A stretch of 64,000 bases of DNA from Acidobacteriota bacterium (GTDB taxonomy: Bacteria > Acidobacteriota > Thermoanaerobaculia > Multivoradales > SZUA-115). The position numbers and the translations under genes are program-made. The stretch lies in assembly GCA_024277255.1 (NCBI GenBank), contig JAJRVQ010000179.1, forward strand, positions 1-64,000, written 5' to 3'. Numbering within the stretch: position 1 is the first letter of the stretch; each line of letters starts with the position of its first letter. This document shows, in pieces, positions 1 through 7,505 of this stretch. The notes beneath the pieces were generated by a model. The model was not told the origin of the DNA. It saw only the letters and a list, made by a program, of their open reading frames with translations, and did not search any database.

Positions 1-159
1 CCGCGCCCTGATCGGCTCATCCTGCCGCCCCAACGGCCGAATCGAACCAACAGCGCAGCGACAGCGAACCCACCGGCCCTTCCGTCACGCTCTGCGGAGA
101 ACATCAACCGGCCGGGCCTTCCTACCGCGCAGACTCCTAGGTGAAGACTTCAGCGTTGC
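1..159. other. Left-edge stretch without assignable gene
   Basis: Two plus-strand frames are open from the window edge, one to a stop at 142-144 and one running slightly further. Neither conceptual peptide shows a family motif; both are rich in Arg, Pro and Thr. The 3' end of a gene starting outside the window cannot be excluded. Confidence 0.3.
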
Positions 160-348
160 TCAGTATGCTGGCTTGCAGCAGCTATAGCTCCCGGTTCCTT
201 CGCAGAAGTCAGGGACACAGGTGCCACAGCAGACTTCGGCCCAACTGCCAGCCTGTGTCTGCGGCGCTGGGAGAAGAAACGAAGCAACGGTGATCGCAGC
301 CATTAAGCCGAGAAATACGAGGGTCAGTCGGAGTCGGGACAGTTGCAT
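160..348 (-). CDS. Small Cys-rich secreted peptide (62 aa)
   Basis: The peptide has a classical signal sequence: basic MQLSRLRL, a hydrophobic core, and an AxA-like end near residue 33. The mature part is about 30 residues and carries six cysteines in three pairs or clusters (VCCGTC, DFC, SCC), suggesting a disulfide-stabilised or metal-binding mini-protein. The start at 348 is preferred over the in-frame ATG at 363 because GGAGG lies 8 nt upstream of it. A near-consensus sigma70-type promoter sits just upstream. No family is recognised. Exported Cys-rich mini-proteins can be toxins, structural peptides or precursors; nothing nearby (protease, exporter, modifying enzyme) decides between these. 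Confidence 0.7.
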   Translation of the reverse strand: MQLSRLRLTLVFLGLMAAITVASFLLPAPQTQAGSWAEVCCGTCVPDFCEGTGSYSCCKPAY

Positions 349-383
349 GCTGGGTACCTCCATGGAGTTATATCTGTGGGGGG

Positions 384-412
384 ATTATAGGGAGGACGGG
401 GTGGCCTGTCAG
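384..412 (-). promoter_or_regulatory. Sigma70-type promoter for the Cys-rich peptide
   Basis: Read on the minus strand, CTGACA (412-407) and TATAAT (389-384) are separated by 17 bp, a near-perfect housekeeping promoter. The predicted transcription start is about 25-30 nt before the preferred ATG at 348. Confidence 0.7.
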
Positions 413-932
413 CTATCATGGAAATTACTACCGTACTGGGTGAGAAATCTTGGGTTTGCCAGCGTGACTCAGATTGATCTCCGGTCGCACAAGGTGGATG
501 GCCGCCTGCTTGTAGCGTTGAAGGTGCATTGTGGAGTGCGGATTCTCGTAAGACTGGGAGCGCCTCTATCGCTGGGCACAGATCTTGGTGTCAATGGTGC
601 TCTATGTACGTGGTGGCGAACAAGAGCCACAGGGCCAGCCCTGCGGTCGATGAGGTTGCGGGTTCTCGCATGGCGATCTTTTTCCAGTATCGTAAACAGG
701 ATACAACATCCTCCATTTCCGATACGCATTCTCCCCCGTAGGGGCGCGATTCATCGCGCCCGCTCCCCATTCCTCGCGCCCTTTCGCCGCCTCTCTCGTG
801 GCCCCGCCCCGCTTTTTCCTGGCCCCGCTGGAGTATATCTAGGGGTATAACGCACAGTGTTTATCGGCGACGGCCTCCGTGCGCGGGCATGGTGCCGGTG
901 TTCGTGGGGCCGCGCATAAGGGGGAGGCCATG
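413..932. other. Long intergenic region with one REP-like palindrome
   Basis: About 0.5 kb looks noticeably less GC-rich than the flanks between 410 and 730. Short open frames exist on both strands (about 469-729 minus, 529-741 plus), but none has a convincing start site, conserved motif or usual codon bias. The perfect hairpin at 742-761 is listed separately. The stretch may be decayed sequence. Confidence 0.4.
742..761. repeat. REP-like perfect palindrome
   Basis: GGGCGCGAT-TC-ATCGCGCCC forms a 9-bp perfect stem with a 2-nt loop and is preceded by GTAG. The motif GTAGGGGC followed by a palindrome resembles dispersed extragenic palindromes in several bacterial phyla. Only one copy was noticed in the window, so its repeat status is inferred. 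No T-run follows, so it is unlikely to be an intrinsic terminator. Confidence 0.45.
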
Positions 933-1244
933 ATGGTTCTTCGTAAGGGTTGCCGGTGGTTGCCGGCGGTGGTTTTGGTGTTGGTGTTGAGTGCCTTGCC
1001 GGCCTTGCCGGCCCAGGCGATGCCGCTCGATCTCGGGCTCAGGGTGGCGGGGTGGTGGACGTGGGTGGCCCAGCAGGTCGGCGCGGCGTGGATGAAGGCG
1101 GGCGCGGATCTTGTCGTAGAAGGATCCTCGCTGGATGCGGGCGGCGGTATCGACCCCGCCGGCTCCTCGCTGGATTCGGGCGCTGGCATCGATCCTACCG
1201 GCGCCCCCCTGGAGGCGGGTGCAGGTCTAGTCGCAGAGGGCTAG
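933..1244 (+). CDS. Small secreted protein with tandem 13-residue repeats
   Basis: About 103 residues. An N-terminal signal peptide (basic VLRKGCRW, Val/Leu core, ALPAQA cleavage region) is followed by a short Trp-rich segment. The C-terminus has three tandem copies of a roughly 13-residue unit of the form SSLDAGGGIDPAG, the last diverged. The unit is acidic and glycine-rich, a composition seen in calcium-binding or flexible extracellular repeats, but no known repeat family is matched. GGGGAGG lies 5 nt before the ATG at 933; the adjacent ATG at 930 is also possible. A strong intrinsic terminator follows immediately, so the gene is monocistronic. Confidence 0.6.
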   Translation: MVLRKGCRWLPAVVLVLVLSALPALPAQAMPLDLGLRVAGWWTWVAQQVGAAWMKAGADLVVEGSSLDAGGGIDPAGSSLDSGAGIDPTGAPLEAGAGLVAEG

Positions 1245-1253
1245 TTCCAGTCC

Positions 1254-1287
1254 CACCGCCGGCGCCCTCACCGCCGGCGGTGTTTTT
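1254..1287 (+). terminator. Intrinsic terminator after the repeat protein gene
   Basis: A perfect 11-bp GC stem (CACCGCCGGCG at 1254-1264 with CGCCGGCGGTG at 1272-1282) has a 7-nt loop and is followed by TTTTT. Confidence 0.9.
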
Positions 1288-1369
1288 ATTGGTTTTGCTG
1301 TCACGCCTTGGCCCTGCGTGACACCTCGCTGTGTAGGAAGAGTTGCGCTCGCCAAGGAGGAACTTTCGT

Positions 1370-2706
1370 ATGCACGATCTTCACATCACCCGCCAGCTGT
1401 TGCGCGCCATTCAGGAGGGCAAACGCAATCCCGGCGATCTGGCCAAGGTGGCCATGGCCCACCTCTTTCAAAGCTGCGAGGTCTGCCGGGCCGAGTACGA
1501 CGGCTGGGTAGCGGAGGTCAAGGCGAGCGGCGAGGCGGTGGCCAGCGACTACGGTGAGATGGTCGAGCGAGTGTTGGGGGAAACCGAGGCGATGGCCGAG
1601 GCGGTGGCTGGCGAGCGGCGCCAGGCGGCGACCCGGCTAGAGAGCTTGCTCGCCCTGCCGGCAGGCGAGCGGCTGGCCGCCATCGAGGCGGAGCCGAGCG
1701 CCTTCCGCGGGCTGGCGCTGGGCGAGCTGTTGATCGAGGCGAGCCTCGCCCAGATGCCGGGCCGCCCCCGCCAGGCGCTGGCCCTGGGCGAGTTGGCGAT
1801 GGCGCTCCTCCACCACGGCGACCTCTCCCCCTACCGGATCGACCTCTACGCCCGCGCCACCGCCCACGTGGCCAACGCGCTGCGCGTTGGCGGCCAGCTG
1901 CAGAGGCCTCGCTCCTCTTCGGCAACGCCCGCTTCCTGCTGCGCGGCGAAGGGGGCGGCGATCCCGGGACGCGCTCGGAATTGGATTGGTTGGAGGGGTG
2001 TCTGCGCCGCGACCAACGACGGTTCGACGAGGCAGAGACCTTGCTACACAGGACCGTCCTCTCTTACCGCATGGAACAGAACTCGGTCAGAGCGGCGCGA
2101 ACGCTGATCACCCTCAGCGTCATGTATCAAGAACTAGCCGACGGTGGGCGAGCGGTCAGCGCCGCCGAGGAGGCGCTCGAACTGCTCGATCCTGAGCACG
2201 AGCCCCGCTTGCATGTCTACGCACAGCACAGCCGCGTCCATGGGCTCTGCCTACAGCGATACTACGCGGAAGCTCGCGAGGCGATGGCTGAAAGCGCACC
2301 GCTCTACGAACGGTACCTGGACTCCATCAGCCAGCTACGCGTTGCCCTGGTCGAAGGCAAGATCGCCCGTGGCCTGGGCGAGACTGAGGCGGCCGAGAGC
2401 CACTTTCTCGCCGCTCGCCACGGCTTCTTGAAAGAGGAGATGGCCTTCGATGCGGCACTGGTTTCGCTCGAGCTGGCCGGCCTCTACCTGGAGGCGGGGC
2501 GCACCGGCGAGGTGCGCCGGCTGGCCGAAGAGATGGTGGAGGTCTTCACCCGGCTGGAGATCCATCGCGAGGCGACCACGGCGCTGCTCCTCTTCGCCGA
2601 CGCCGCCCAGTTGGAGCGCATCACCGCCGCCTCGCTCGAACAACTGGCCACCTACCTCACCCGCGCTCGCCGCGACCCGGCCTTGCCCTTCCAAGATGCT
2701 TCCTAG
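1370..2706 (+). pseudogene. TPR-type helical-repeat protein gene with a single frameshift
   Basis: The first frame starts at ATG 1370, behind AAGGAGG, and codes for an Ala/Leu-rich helical protein until about 1905. The protein then continues without loss in the frame one base earlier (EASLLFGNARFLLRGEG leading into DWLEGCLRRDQRRFDEAE) to a stop at 2706. Together they give about 445 residues with several TPR-like helix pairs, such as RRFDEAETLLHRTVLSYR and LARALGETEAAE-like units. An N-terminal Cys-containing segment (SCEVCRAEY) resembles a zinc or anti-sigma-like CxxC. Both halves keep normal codon usage, so the event is either very recent or a sequencing error (one base lost near CAGCTGCAGAGG, 1898-1909). 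The function is unknown; such TPR proteins usually act as scaffolds or regulators. Confidence 0.75.
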
Positions 2707-2922
2707 CTCTTCGTAGAATACCCAGAGTATTCCGGCGGCCGAAAGGGGAACTTTTGCCCGGTTTGGGGTATATCCGCGTCGGGTATTCTCGCCCGTCGTG
2801 GCTAGCGCGCCAGCGCCTCCAACCGGCGCACGGGCCGCCCGCCACCTCGCGATGGACCCTAAGGCGGCTTGGCCACGAAGACAGAATGCGCGGTTCTATG
2901 GGTCATCGACCTCTACTAGCTG

Positions 2923-2952
2923 TTGACATTGGGTAGGCCGTCCGGATAGCAT
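2923..2952 (+). promoter_or_regulatory. Promoter for the phospholipase-like gene
   Basis: TTGACA at 2923-2928 and TAGCAT at 2947-2952 are separated by 18 bp. The predicted start of transcription is about 40 nt before the ATG at 3000. Confidence 0.55.
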
Positions 2953-2999
2953 CTGAGAGTCTATTCATCAACGGGTATAGAGTTCTGGGGGTGGCTAGC

Positions 3000-3842
3000 A
3001 TGTTGAGTTTACGTCGCTTTGCGGGTGTGCGAACCCTGCCGGTTTTGGCGCTCCTGGCGCTCCTGGTGCTCCTCTTTGCGGGGAACCCGCTTTTCGCGCA
3101 AGGTTCCGAGGTGGTGGAGATCTTCACCCAGCACTTCTACGACAACCTTTCGATCACGGGTCAGCGACTCGCCGATGGCAACCTCGTGGCCTACGTCACG
3201 CTGGCGCCCAAAGCGGCCAGCGGTGCGCGGAGCCGAGTGGTCGCCAAGTATGTGCTCAATAAGGCGACCTTGACCGGCGACTTCACCGTCCTCGATGAAG
3301 GCGGAACTCCCGAGTCACTCGACTTTTTCGATTACCGCAACCAACCGGGGTTCGACCATCTGGAGGCCGAAGTCGCCGCCCACACCGTGCGCTCAGTGAC
3401 CCTCGCGGCGCTATGGTTGTGGGAAGACTACGAGGCGCAGAGAAGTTCGGCGGTGGTTTCCGAGCAGGGAGTGCTAGTCTGCCCAGGGTGCAGCTTCGAC
3501 AACAATGGTTGTTCTCCTGCGTGGCTTATTCCGCAGAGCTGTGGTGGAGCGAATATCGCTGGCGCTTGTCTTACCCATGATGCCTGTTACCAGTGCGGAG
3601 CGACCTGTTCCGGCGCCACCCGAGCCCAATGCGACGCTCAGTTCCGAGCCGACATCACCGCCATCACGGGCAGCCCTTTTTGCGGGCGGGTCTACTGGCT
3701 CGGCGTTCGAGCCCTCGGTTGGCTCTTCTTCCAAGATCCGACCTTGCGGCCCTACATGGGTGGCGACGTCTACAGTCTCGGAATTAGCATCAACCCGTGC
3801 CCCGCCAATATGCAGCACCTGTGTACGACGATTGTCATGTAG
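3000..3842 (+). CDS. Secreted phospholipase A2-like protein
   Basis: 280 residues with an N-terminal signal peptide ending near FAQG. The C-terminal third has the PLA2 signature CLTHDACY (about residues 190-197), in which His193-Asp194 would be the catalytic His and the Ca-site Asp, followed by CDAQF (about 211-215) supplying the second Asp. The many cysteines (CPGC, CGA..C, CG) fit a disulfide-rich extracellular enzyme of the conodipine/prokaryotic PLA2 type. The N-terminal about 150 residues are not recognised. ATG 3000 is preferred because GGGGGTGG lies upstream; GTG 2991 is in frame. The expected activity, inferred only, is hydrolysis of phospholipid sn-2 acyl bonds outside the cytoplasm. 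The next gene is a lipoprotein starting 14 nt downstream, probably in the same operon. Confidence 0.65.
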   Translation: MLSLRRFAGVRTLPVLALLALLVLLFAGNPLFAQGSEVVEIFTQHFYDNLSITGQRLADGNLVAYVTLAPKAASGARSRVVAKYVLNKATLTGDFTVLDEGGTPESLDFFDYRNQPGFDHLEAEVAAHTVRSVTLAALWLWEDYEAQRSSAVVSEQGVLVCPGCSFDNNGCSPAWLIPQSCGGANIAGACLTHDACYQCGATCSGATRAQCDAQFRADITAITGSPFCGRVYWLGVRALGWLFFQDPTLRPYMGGDVYSLGISINPCPANMQHLCTTIVM

Positions 3843-3856
3843 CCAGGGAGGTGAGT

Positions 3857-4420
3857 ATGCGGTTCCTTGTCTTGGCTCTCTTGCTAGTGGCCGGTTGTGC
3901 TTCGGGAGCCACGGTGGAGACGGCCACAGCGGTGCCGGATCAGTGTCCCGATTTTTCGGGTGTCTACGTGTACCCCGGGATGGCAGGGCTTGCCGAGATC
4001 TGCGATACGCCGTGGCCGGAGATGGGCGACTTTGCTCATATGCCGTTGCCCGGAGAGCATGGTTTTTACCTGAGTGGTCGGGAGGCCCATCGGTTTGTGA
4101 TTCACCAGGACGAATGCCGCAGCCTGACCCTGGAAGTCTTCTTGGGCGGCTATGAGATCGATCAACCCAAGAGCATCACTCTTTCCCTGGAACCCGAGAA
4201 GAAGAAGCAGATTGTTTGGGGCGAGAATTCACTCTTCTACAAGCGAAAGTTCACTCCGTCGGGAGCGAGGATTCTACCCGCCCCCAGCTTCGACCGAATG
4301 GAAATTACTTTGACGCGGGAAGCCAACGGGGATCTGCGCTACCACCTCTTGCATCGAGCGACGGCCCATGGGCGCATCGTAGCCGAGATCGAGTGCGTGT
4401 GGCCGAAGGCCGGCGAGTAG
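3857..4420 (+). CDS. Predicted lipoprotein of unknown function
   Basis: 187 residues. MRFLVLALLLVAGC is a short lipoprotein signal with lipobox LVAGC, so the mature protein is probably anchored by Cys14. The mature part begins with a conserved-looking CPDFSGVYVYPG segment and is mostly beta-strand-like. An upstream in-frame ATG (3797) lies inside the previous gene and is rejected because GGGAGGTGAG directly precedes 3857. Co-transcription with the phospholipase-like gene suggests a paired extracytoplasmic function, but no family is recognised. The C-terminal segment (RMEITLTREANGDLRYHL) looks like a terminal beta-hairpin. Confidence 0.6.
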   Translation: MRFLVLALLLVAGCASGATVETATAVPDQCPDFSGVYVYPGMAGLAEICDTPWPEMGDFAHMPLPGEHGFYLSGREAHRFVIHQDECRSLTLEVFLGGYEIDQPKSITLSLEPEKKKQIVWGENSLFYKRKFTPSGARILPAPSFDRMEITLTREANGDLRYHLLHRATAHGRIVAEIECVWPKAGE

Positions 4421-4484
4421 CCCTGTAGCCCGACGAACTCCACGGTACCGAGAGAGTGGAAGCTTGGGGTGAGCCGAGCCGAGT

Positions 4485-4706
4485 TCACCTCTTCGACACT
4501 TCCGCTGGCTCGATGCGGAACTCCTCCAGCGTCGCACCGGCCGCGATGGCGCGTTGCAACCACTTGGCCATGCGGCCGCGACCGGACCAGGTTTCGCCGC
4601 TCAGCGGGTGGCGGTATTTGGGGTGGACCCGGTGGCGGCGGTCGAGCGGGCGGGGTTTGGTCGCGCTGTTGTCGCCGGGTGACTCTGAGCCGGCGGCTCG
4701 GCCTAC
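4485..4706 (-). pseudogene. H-NS-type DNA-binding domain remnant
   Basis: The minus-strand frame between stops encodes 73 residues ending in HPKYRHPLSGETWSGRGRMA and KWLQRAIAAG. This is the H-NS/StpA C-terminal DNA-binding motif (Y-R-x-P-x-x-G-x-T-W-S-G-R-G-R). The N-terminal oligomerisation domain is absent. A stop at 4707-4709 precedes the frame, and no ATG, GTG or TTG lies before the DNA-binding motif, so translation of the domain appears impossible without rearrangement. I read it as the decayed 3' end of an H-NS family gene. An upstream frameshift in a low-quality base call is the alternative. Confidence 0.6.
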
Positions 4707-4784
4707 TCAAATGCGCCTACCCGAAAGGAGAGGGGTGTTGCCGTGCGTCCTACCTTGACAGCCTGCGGTGCATGGCGTAAAACA

Positions 4785-4809
4785 GGTGGCACTCAGCTTT
4801 AGTGCCACC
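4785..4809. repeat. Perfect inverted repeat upstream of the Rieske gene
   Basis: GGTGGCACT (4785-4793) and AGTGCCACC (4801-4809) form a 9-bp perfect stem with a 7-nt loop, about 70 nt before the Rieske start. On the minus strand it is followed by TGTTTTA and could terminate minus transcripts. On the plus strand no T-run follows, so an operator or leader hairpin is possible. Confidence 0.5.
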
Positions 4810-4876
4810 CGGATTGCCACCCAGATCGAAGGAGCCTTGCGCTCGGTTTTATACAAACCTGCGGGGGAATGGATCG

Positions 4877-5566
4877 ATGGAAGACGAGACCCAGAATAAG
4901 GCCGCGGAGGCTGCAACCACTGGCGACAAGGCCGGTGGGAGCAGTTCCGAGGTTTCCGATACACAGCCCGCCAAAGCCGCCGCCAAGCCGGTCGCGGCGC
5001 GCGCGGCTGCGACCGCCAAGCCGGCCGCGGCTCGGCCCGCCGCCACCAAGAAGGTAGCTGTGAAGCCGGCCGCCGATGAAGTGAGCCGGCGCGGTTTCTT
5101 CTCTTGGGCGGCCGTCGCCTGGGTGGGCTTCACCGCGGCCATCGGCGGTTGCGTGACCACCTGGGGCCGCTTCATGTTCCCCAATGTTCTCTACGAGCCG
5201 CCGACCAACTTCAAGGTTGGCGTGCCCGCCGACTTTCCCGAGGGAGTGGTCGACACTCGCTTCAAAGACCAATACGGGGTGTGGATCGTCAACGACAAGG
5301 GCCGCATCTACGCCCTGATCGCCATCTGCACCCATCTCGGCTGCCCGCCGGCCTGGCTCGAAGCGCAGAACAAGTTCAAGTGCCCTTGCCACGGCAGCGG
5401 CTACTACAAGAGTGGCGTCAACTTCGAGGGGCCGACGCCCCGCCCGCTGGAGCGGGCGAGGATCTTCGTCAGCCCCGACGACGGCCAGGTAGTGGTCGAC
5501 AAAGCGCAGAAGTATCAGTGGGAGCTAGGCCAGTGGGAAGACCCCAGCGCCTACATCGCCGCTTGA
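4877..5566 (+). CDS. qcrA: Rieske iron-sulfur protein of a cytochrome bc/b6f-type complex
   Basis: 229 residues. It carries electrons from quinol to the cytochrome c side of the complex. The Rieske cluster motifs are CTHLGC (151-156) and CPCHGS (169-174). Ligands would be Cys151, His153, Cys169 and His172, with the Cys156-Cys171 disulfide. An SRRGFF twin-arginine-type signal precedes a single membrane anchor (about 72-100). Residues 27-70 form an unusual Ala/Lys/Pro-rich histone-H1-like cytoplasmic tail of repeated AAK/AAAR units. ATG 4877 is chosen because GGGGG lies 10 nt upstream; the longer frame from 4802 runs through the inverted repeat. It is the first gene of the operon with two cytochrome b genes and a multiheme cytochrome c. 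Confidence 0.92.
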   Translation: MEDETQNKAAEAATTGDKAGGSSSEVSDTQPAKAAAKPVAARAAATAKPAAARPAATKKVAVKPAADEVSRRGFFSWAAVAWVGFTAAIGGCVTTWGRFMFPNVLYEPPTNFKVGVPADFPEGVVDTRFKDQYGVWIVNDKGRIYALIAICTHLGCPPAWLEAQNKFKCPCHGSGYYKSGVNFEGPTPRPLERARIFVSPDDGQVVVDKAQKYQWELGQWEDPSAYIAA

Positions 5567-5623
5567 GTTCGTTCACCGCGTAGAGATTCATCGGCGTAAA
5601 GCTCGCGAGCCGGAAAGGGAGCT

Positions 5624-6403
5624 ATGCTCAAAAAGCTGCAGAAGAGCATCGTCAAATCGCAGATCTGGAAGTCGATCTTCCGGGTCGGCATCCCCAATGA
5701 CACCCGTAAACGGGCCTTGGCCATGCTCGGCAACGTGGTGCTCCACCTGCACCCGATCAAGGTCAAGAAGTCGGGCATTCGGATGAGCTACACCTGGTGC
5801 ATGGGGGGGACTTCGTTTTTCCTCTTCCTGGTGGAGACGATCACCGGCTTGCTGCTGATGTTTTACTACCGGCCGACGGTCGAGTACGCCTTCGTCGACA
5901 TGGTGGACCTGCGCGAAGCGGCCGCCTTCGGCATCATGCGCGAGTTGCACCGGTGGGGCGCGCACGCCATGGTGATCGCCGTGTGGCTGCACATGTTCCG
6001 CGTCTTCATGACCGGTTCCTACAAGCCGCCGCGCGAGTTCAACTGGAACGTCGGTGTCATCCTGCTGGTGCTGACCTTGCTCCTCTCCTTCACCGGCTAC
6101 CTGCTGCCCTGGGATCAGCTGGCGATCTGGGCGATCACCGTGGGCTCGAACATGGCCCGAGCCACACCGCTGTTAGGGGCCGAAGGGCCCGGCGCGGCAT
6201 TCTTGAAGTTAGGAGGTACAAAGCTGGTTCACGTCGGTAGCGACGCCCGCTTTGGCCTCATTGCCGGGCGCACCATCGGTGGCGGCACGCTGATTCGTTT
6301 TTACGTCTTGCACTGCCTGGGAATCCCGCTGGTCGCCGCCTGGCTGATCGCGGTTCACTTCTGGCGGGTGCGCAAAGACGGCGGCATCTCGGGGCCGATG
6401 TAG
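5624..6403 (+). CDS. qcrB: Cytochrome b N-terminal subunit (b6-like)
   Basis: 259 residues with four membrane helices, the size of PetB-type cytochrome b. Two His pairs for hemes bL and bH are visible: RWGAH and WLHMFRVF in helix B, and YVLHCLG and AVHFWRVR in helix D. It starts at ATG 5624 behind GGGAG, 57 nt after the Rieske stop. The next gene begins 3 nt after this stop, so the two halves of cytochrome b are translated together. Its job is quinol oxidation and reduction in the energy-conserving membrane. Confidence 0.93.
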   Translation: MLKKLQKSIVKSQIWKSIFRVGIPNDTRKRALAMLGNVVLHLHPIKVKKSGIRMSYTWCMGGTSFFLFLVETITGLLLMFYYRPTVEYAFVDMVDLREAAAFGIMRELHRWGAHAMVIAVWLHMFRVFMTGSYKPPREFNWNVGVILLVLTLLLSFTGYLLPWDQLAIWAITVGSNMARATPLLGAEGPGAAFLKLGGTKLVHVGSDARFGLIAGRTIGGGTLIRFYVLHCLGIPLVAAWLIAVHFWRVRKDGGISGPM

Positions 6404-6406
6404 GCC

Positions 6407-7498
6407 ATGGGTGCGCTCATAGATCCGATCAAGTCGGCGATCGACTTCCTCTCCTATCCGCAGTGGTCGTTCACCCTGTCGCTCATCGCTTTCGTGCTGA
6501 TGATCAAGTCTCGCCGGCTGTGGAGCAAGGCCGGCGGCTGGACGCTGTTGATCGTCGTCGGCGGATTCTTCGTCCTCAGCACTTTTGACGAGAACTTCGT
6601 CCAGATCGTCGCCAAGCCGGACAACGTGCCGATCGTGATGATGATTTTCCTCGTCGGCTACTTCCTCTGGTTGTCGATGCACAAAGCCATCGAGAACGAC
6701 AAGCTGATGGAGCGCGGCGAGCCGACCTTCGAGCAGACGGAGGTCAACGACAAGGTCTTCACCTGGCCCGACCTGGTTTTCTCCGAGTTCATCTGCATGG
6801 TGCTGCTCACCGTCGGCATGGTGATCTGGTCGATCGTCCTGCAAGCTCCGCTCGAAGAGCCGGCCAACCTGGCCGTCGCTCCCAACCCGTCGAAGGCGCC
6901 GTGGTACTTCCTCGGCCTGCAAGAGATGCTGGTCTATTTCGACCCGTGGATGGCGGGCGTGGTGCTGCCGAGTTTGATCATTCTGGGTTTGATGGCGATT
7001 CCCTACATCGACACCAACCCCAAGGGCAACGGCTACTACACCTTCAAGGAGCGCAAGGTCGAGATCGGAATCTTCCTCTTCGGCTTTATGGTCTTGTGGA
7101 CTCAGATGATCGTCATTGGCACCTTCCTGCGCGGACCGAACTGGAACTTCTTCGGCCCGTACGAGTTCTGGGACATCAACAAGATCGAACCGCTGGTCAA
7201 CATCGACCTGTCGGAGATCGTGTGGATCAAGATGCTGGGCATCGGGCTGCCGGGCAATTGGTTCATCCGTGAGCTGCCGGGCATCATTCTGCTGGGCCTC
7301 TATTTCTTCGTCCTGCCGGTCCTACTGCTCAAGTGGAAGAAGATCAAGCACTTCTACGACAAGATGGGTTCACCCCGCTATTACACCGGTGTCACCCTCT
7401 TTCTGATCATGATGCTGATGCCGATCAAGATGTACTGCCGCTGGCTGTTCAACCTGAAGTACTTCGTGCACATCCAGGAATTCTTCTTCAATATCTGA
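6407..7498 (+). CDS. Cytochrome b C-terminal subunit, extended (subunit IV-like)
   Basis: 363 residues, about twice the length of plant-type PetD. The Qo-site motif APWYFLGLQEM (about residues 165-175) matches the PEWY region with the Glu replaced. About eight hydrophobic segments are seen. Three of them (about 17-33, 45-58 and 70-88) precede the subunit IV core and are an N-terminal addition. The C-terminus has two further helices. It lies between the b6-like gene and the octaheme cytochrome gene and is surely part of one complex. The missing Glu of PEWY may change quinol deprotonation and deserves attention. Confidence 0.85.
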   Translation: MGALIDPIKSAIDFLSYPQWSFTLSLIAFVLMIKSRRLWSKAGGWTLLIVVGGFFVLSTFDENFVQIVAKPDNVPIVMMIFLVGYFLWLSMHKAIENDKLMERGEPTFEQTEVNDKVFTWPDLVFSEFICMVLLTVGMVIWSIVLQAPLEEPANLAVAPNPSKAPWYFLGLQEMLVYFDPWMAGVVLPSLIILGLMAIPYIDTNPKGNGYYTFKERKVEIGIFLFGFMVLWTQMIVIGTFLRGPNWNFFGPYEFWDINKIEPLVNIDLSEIVWIKMLGIGLPGNWFIRELPGIILLGLYFFVLPVLLLKWKKIKHFYDKMGSPRYYTGVTLFLIMMLMPIKMYCRWLFNLKYFVHIQEFFFNI

Positions 7499-7505
7499 GG
7501 GTGTA

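Noticed and set aside
529..741. Possible small genes in the long intergenic region
   Set aside because: No start context, no recognisable motif and codon use unlike the neighbours.
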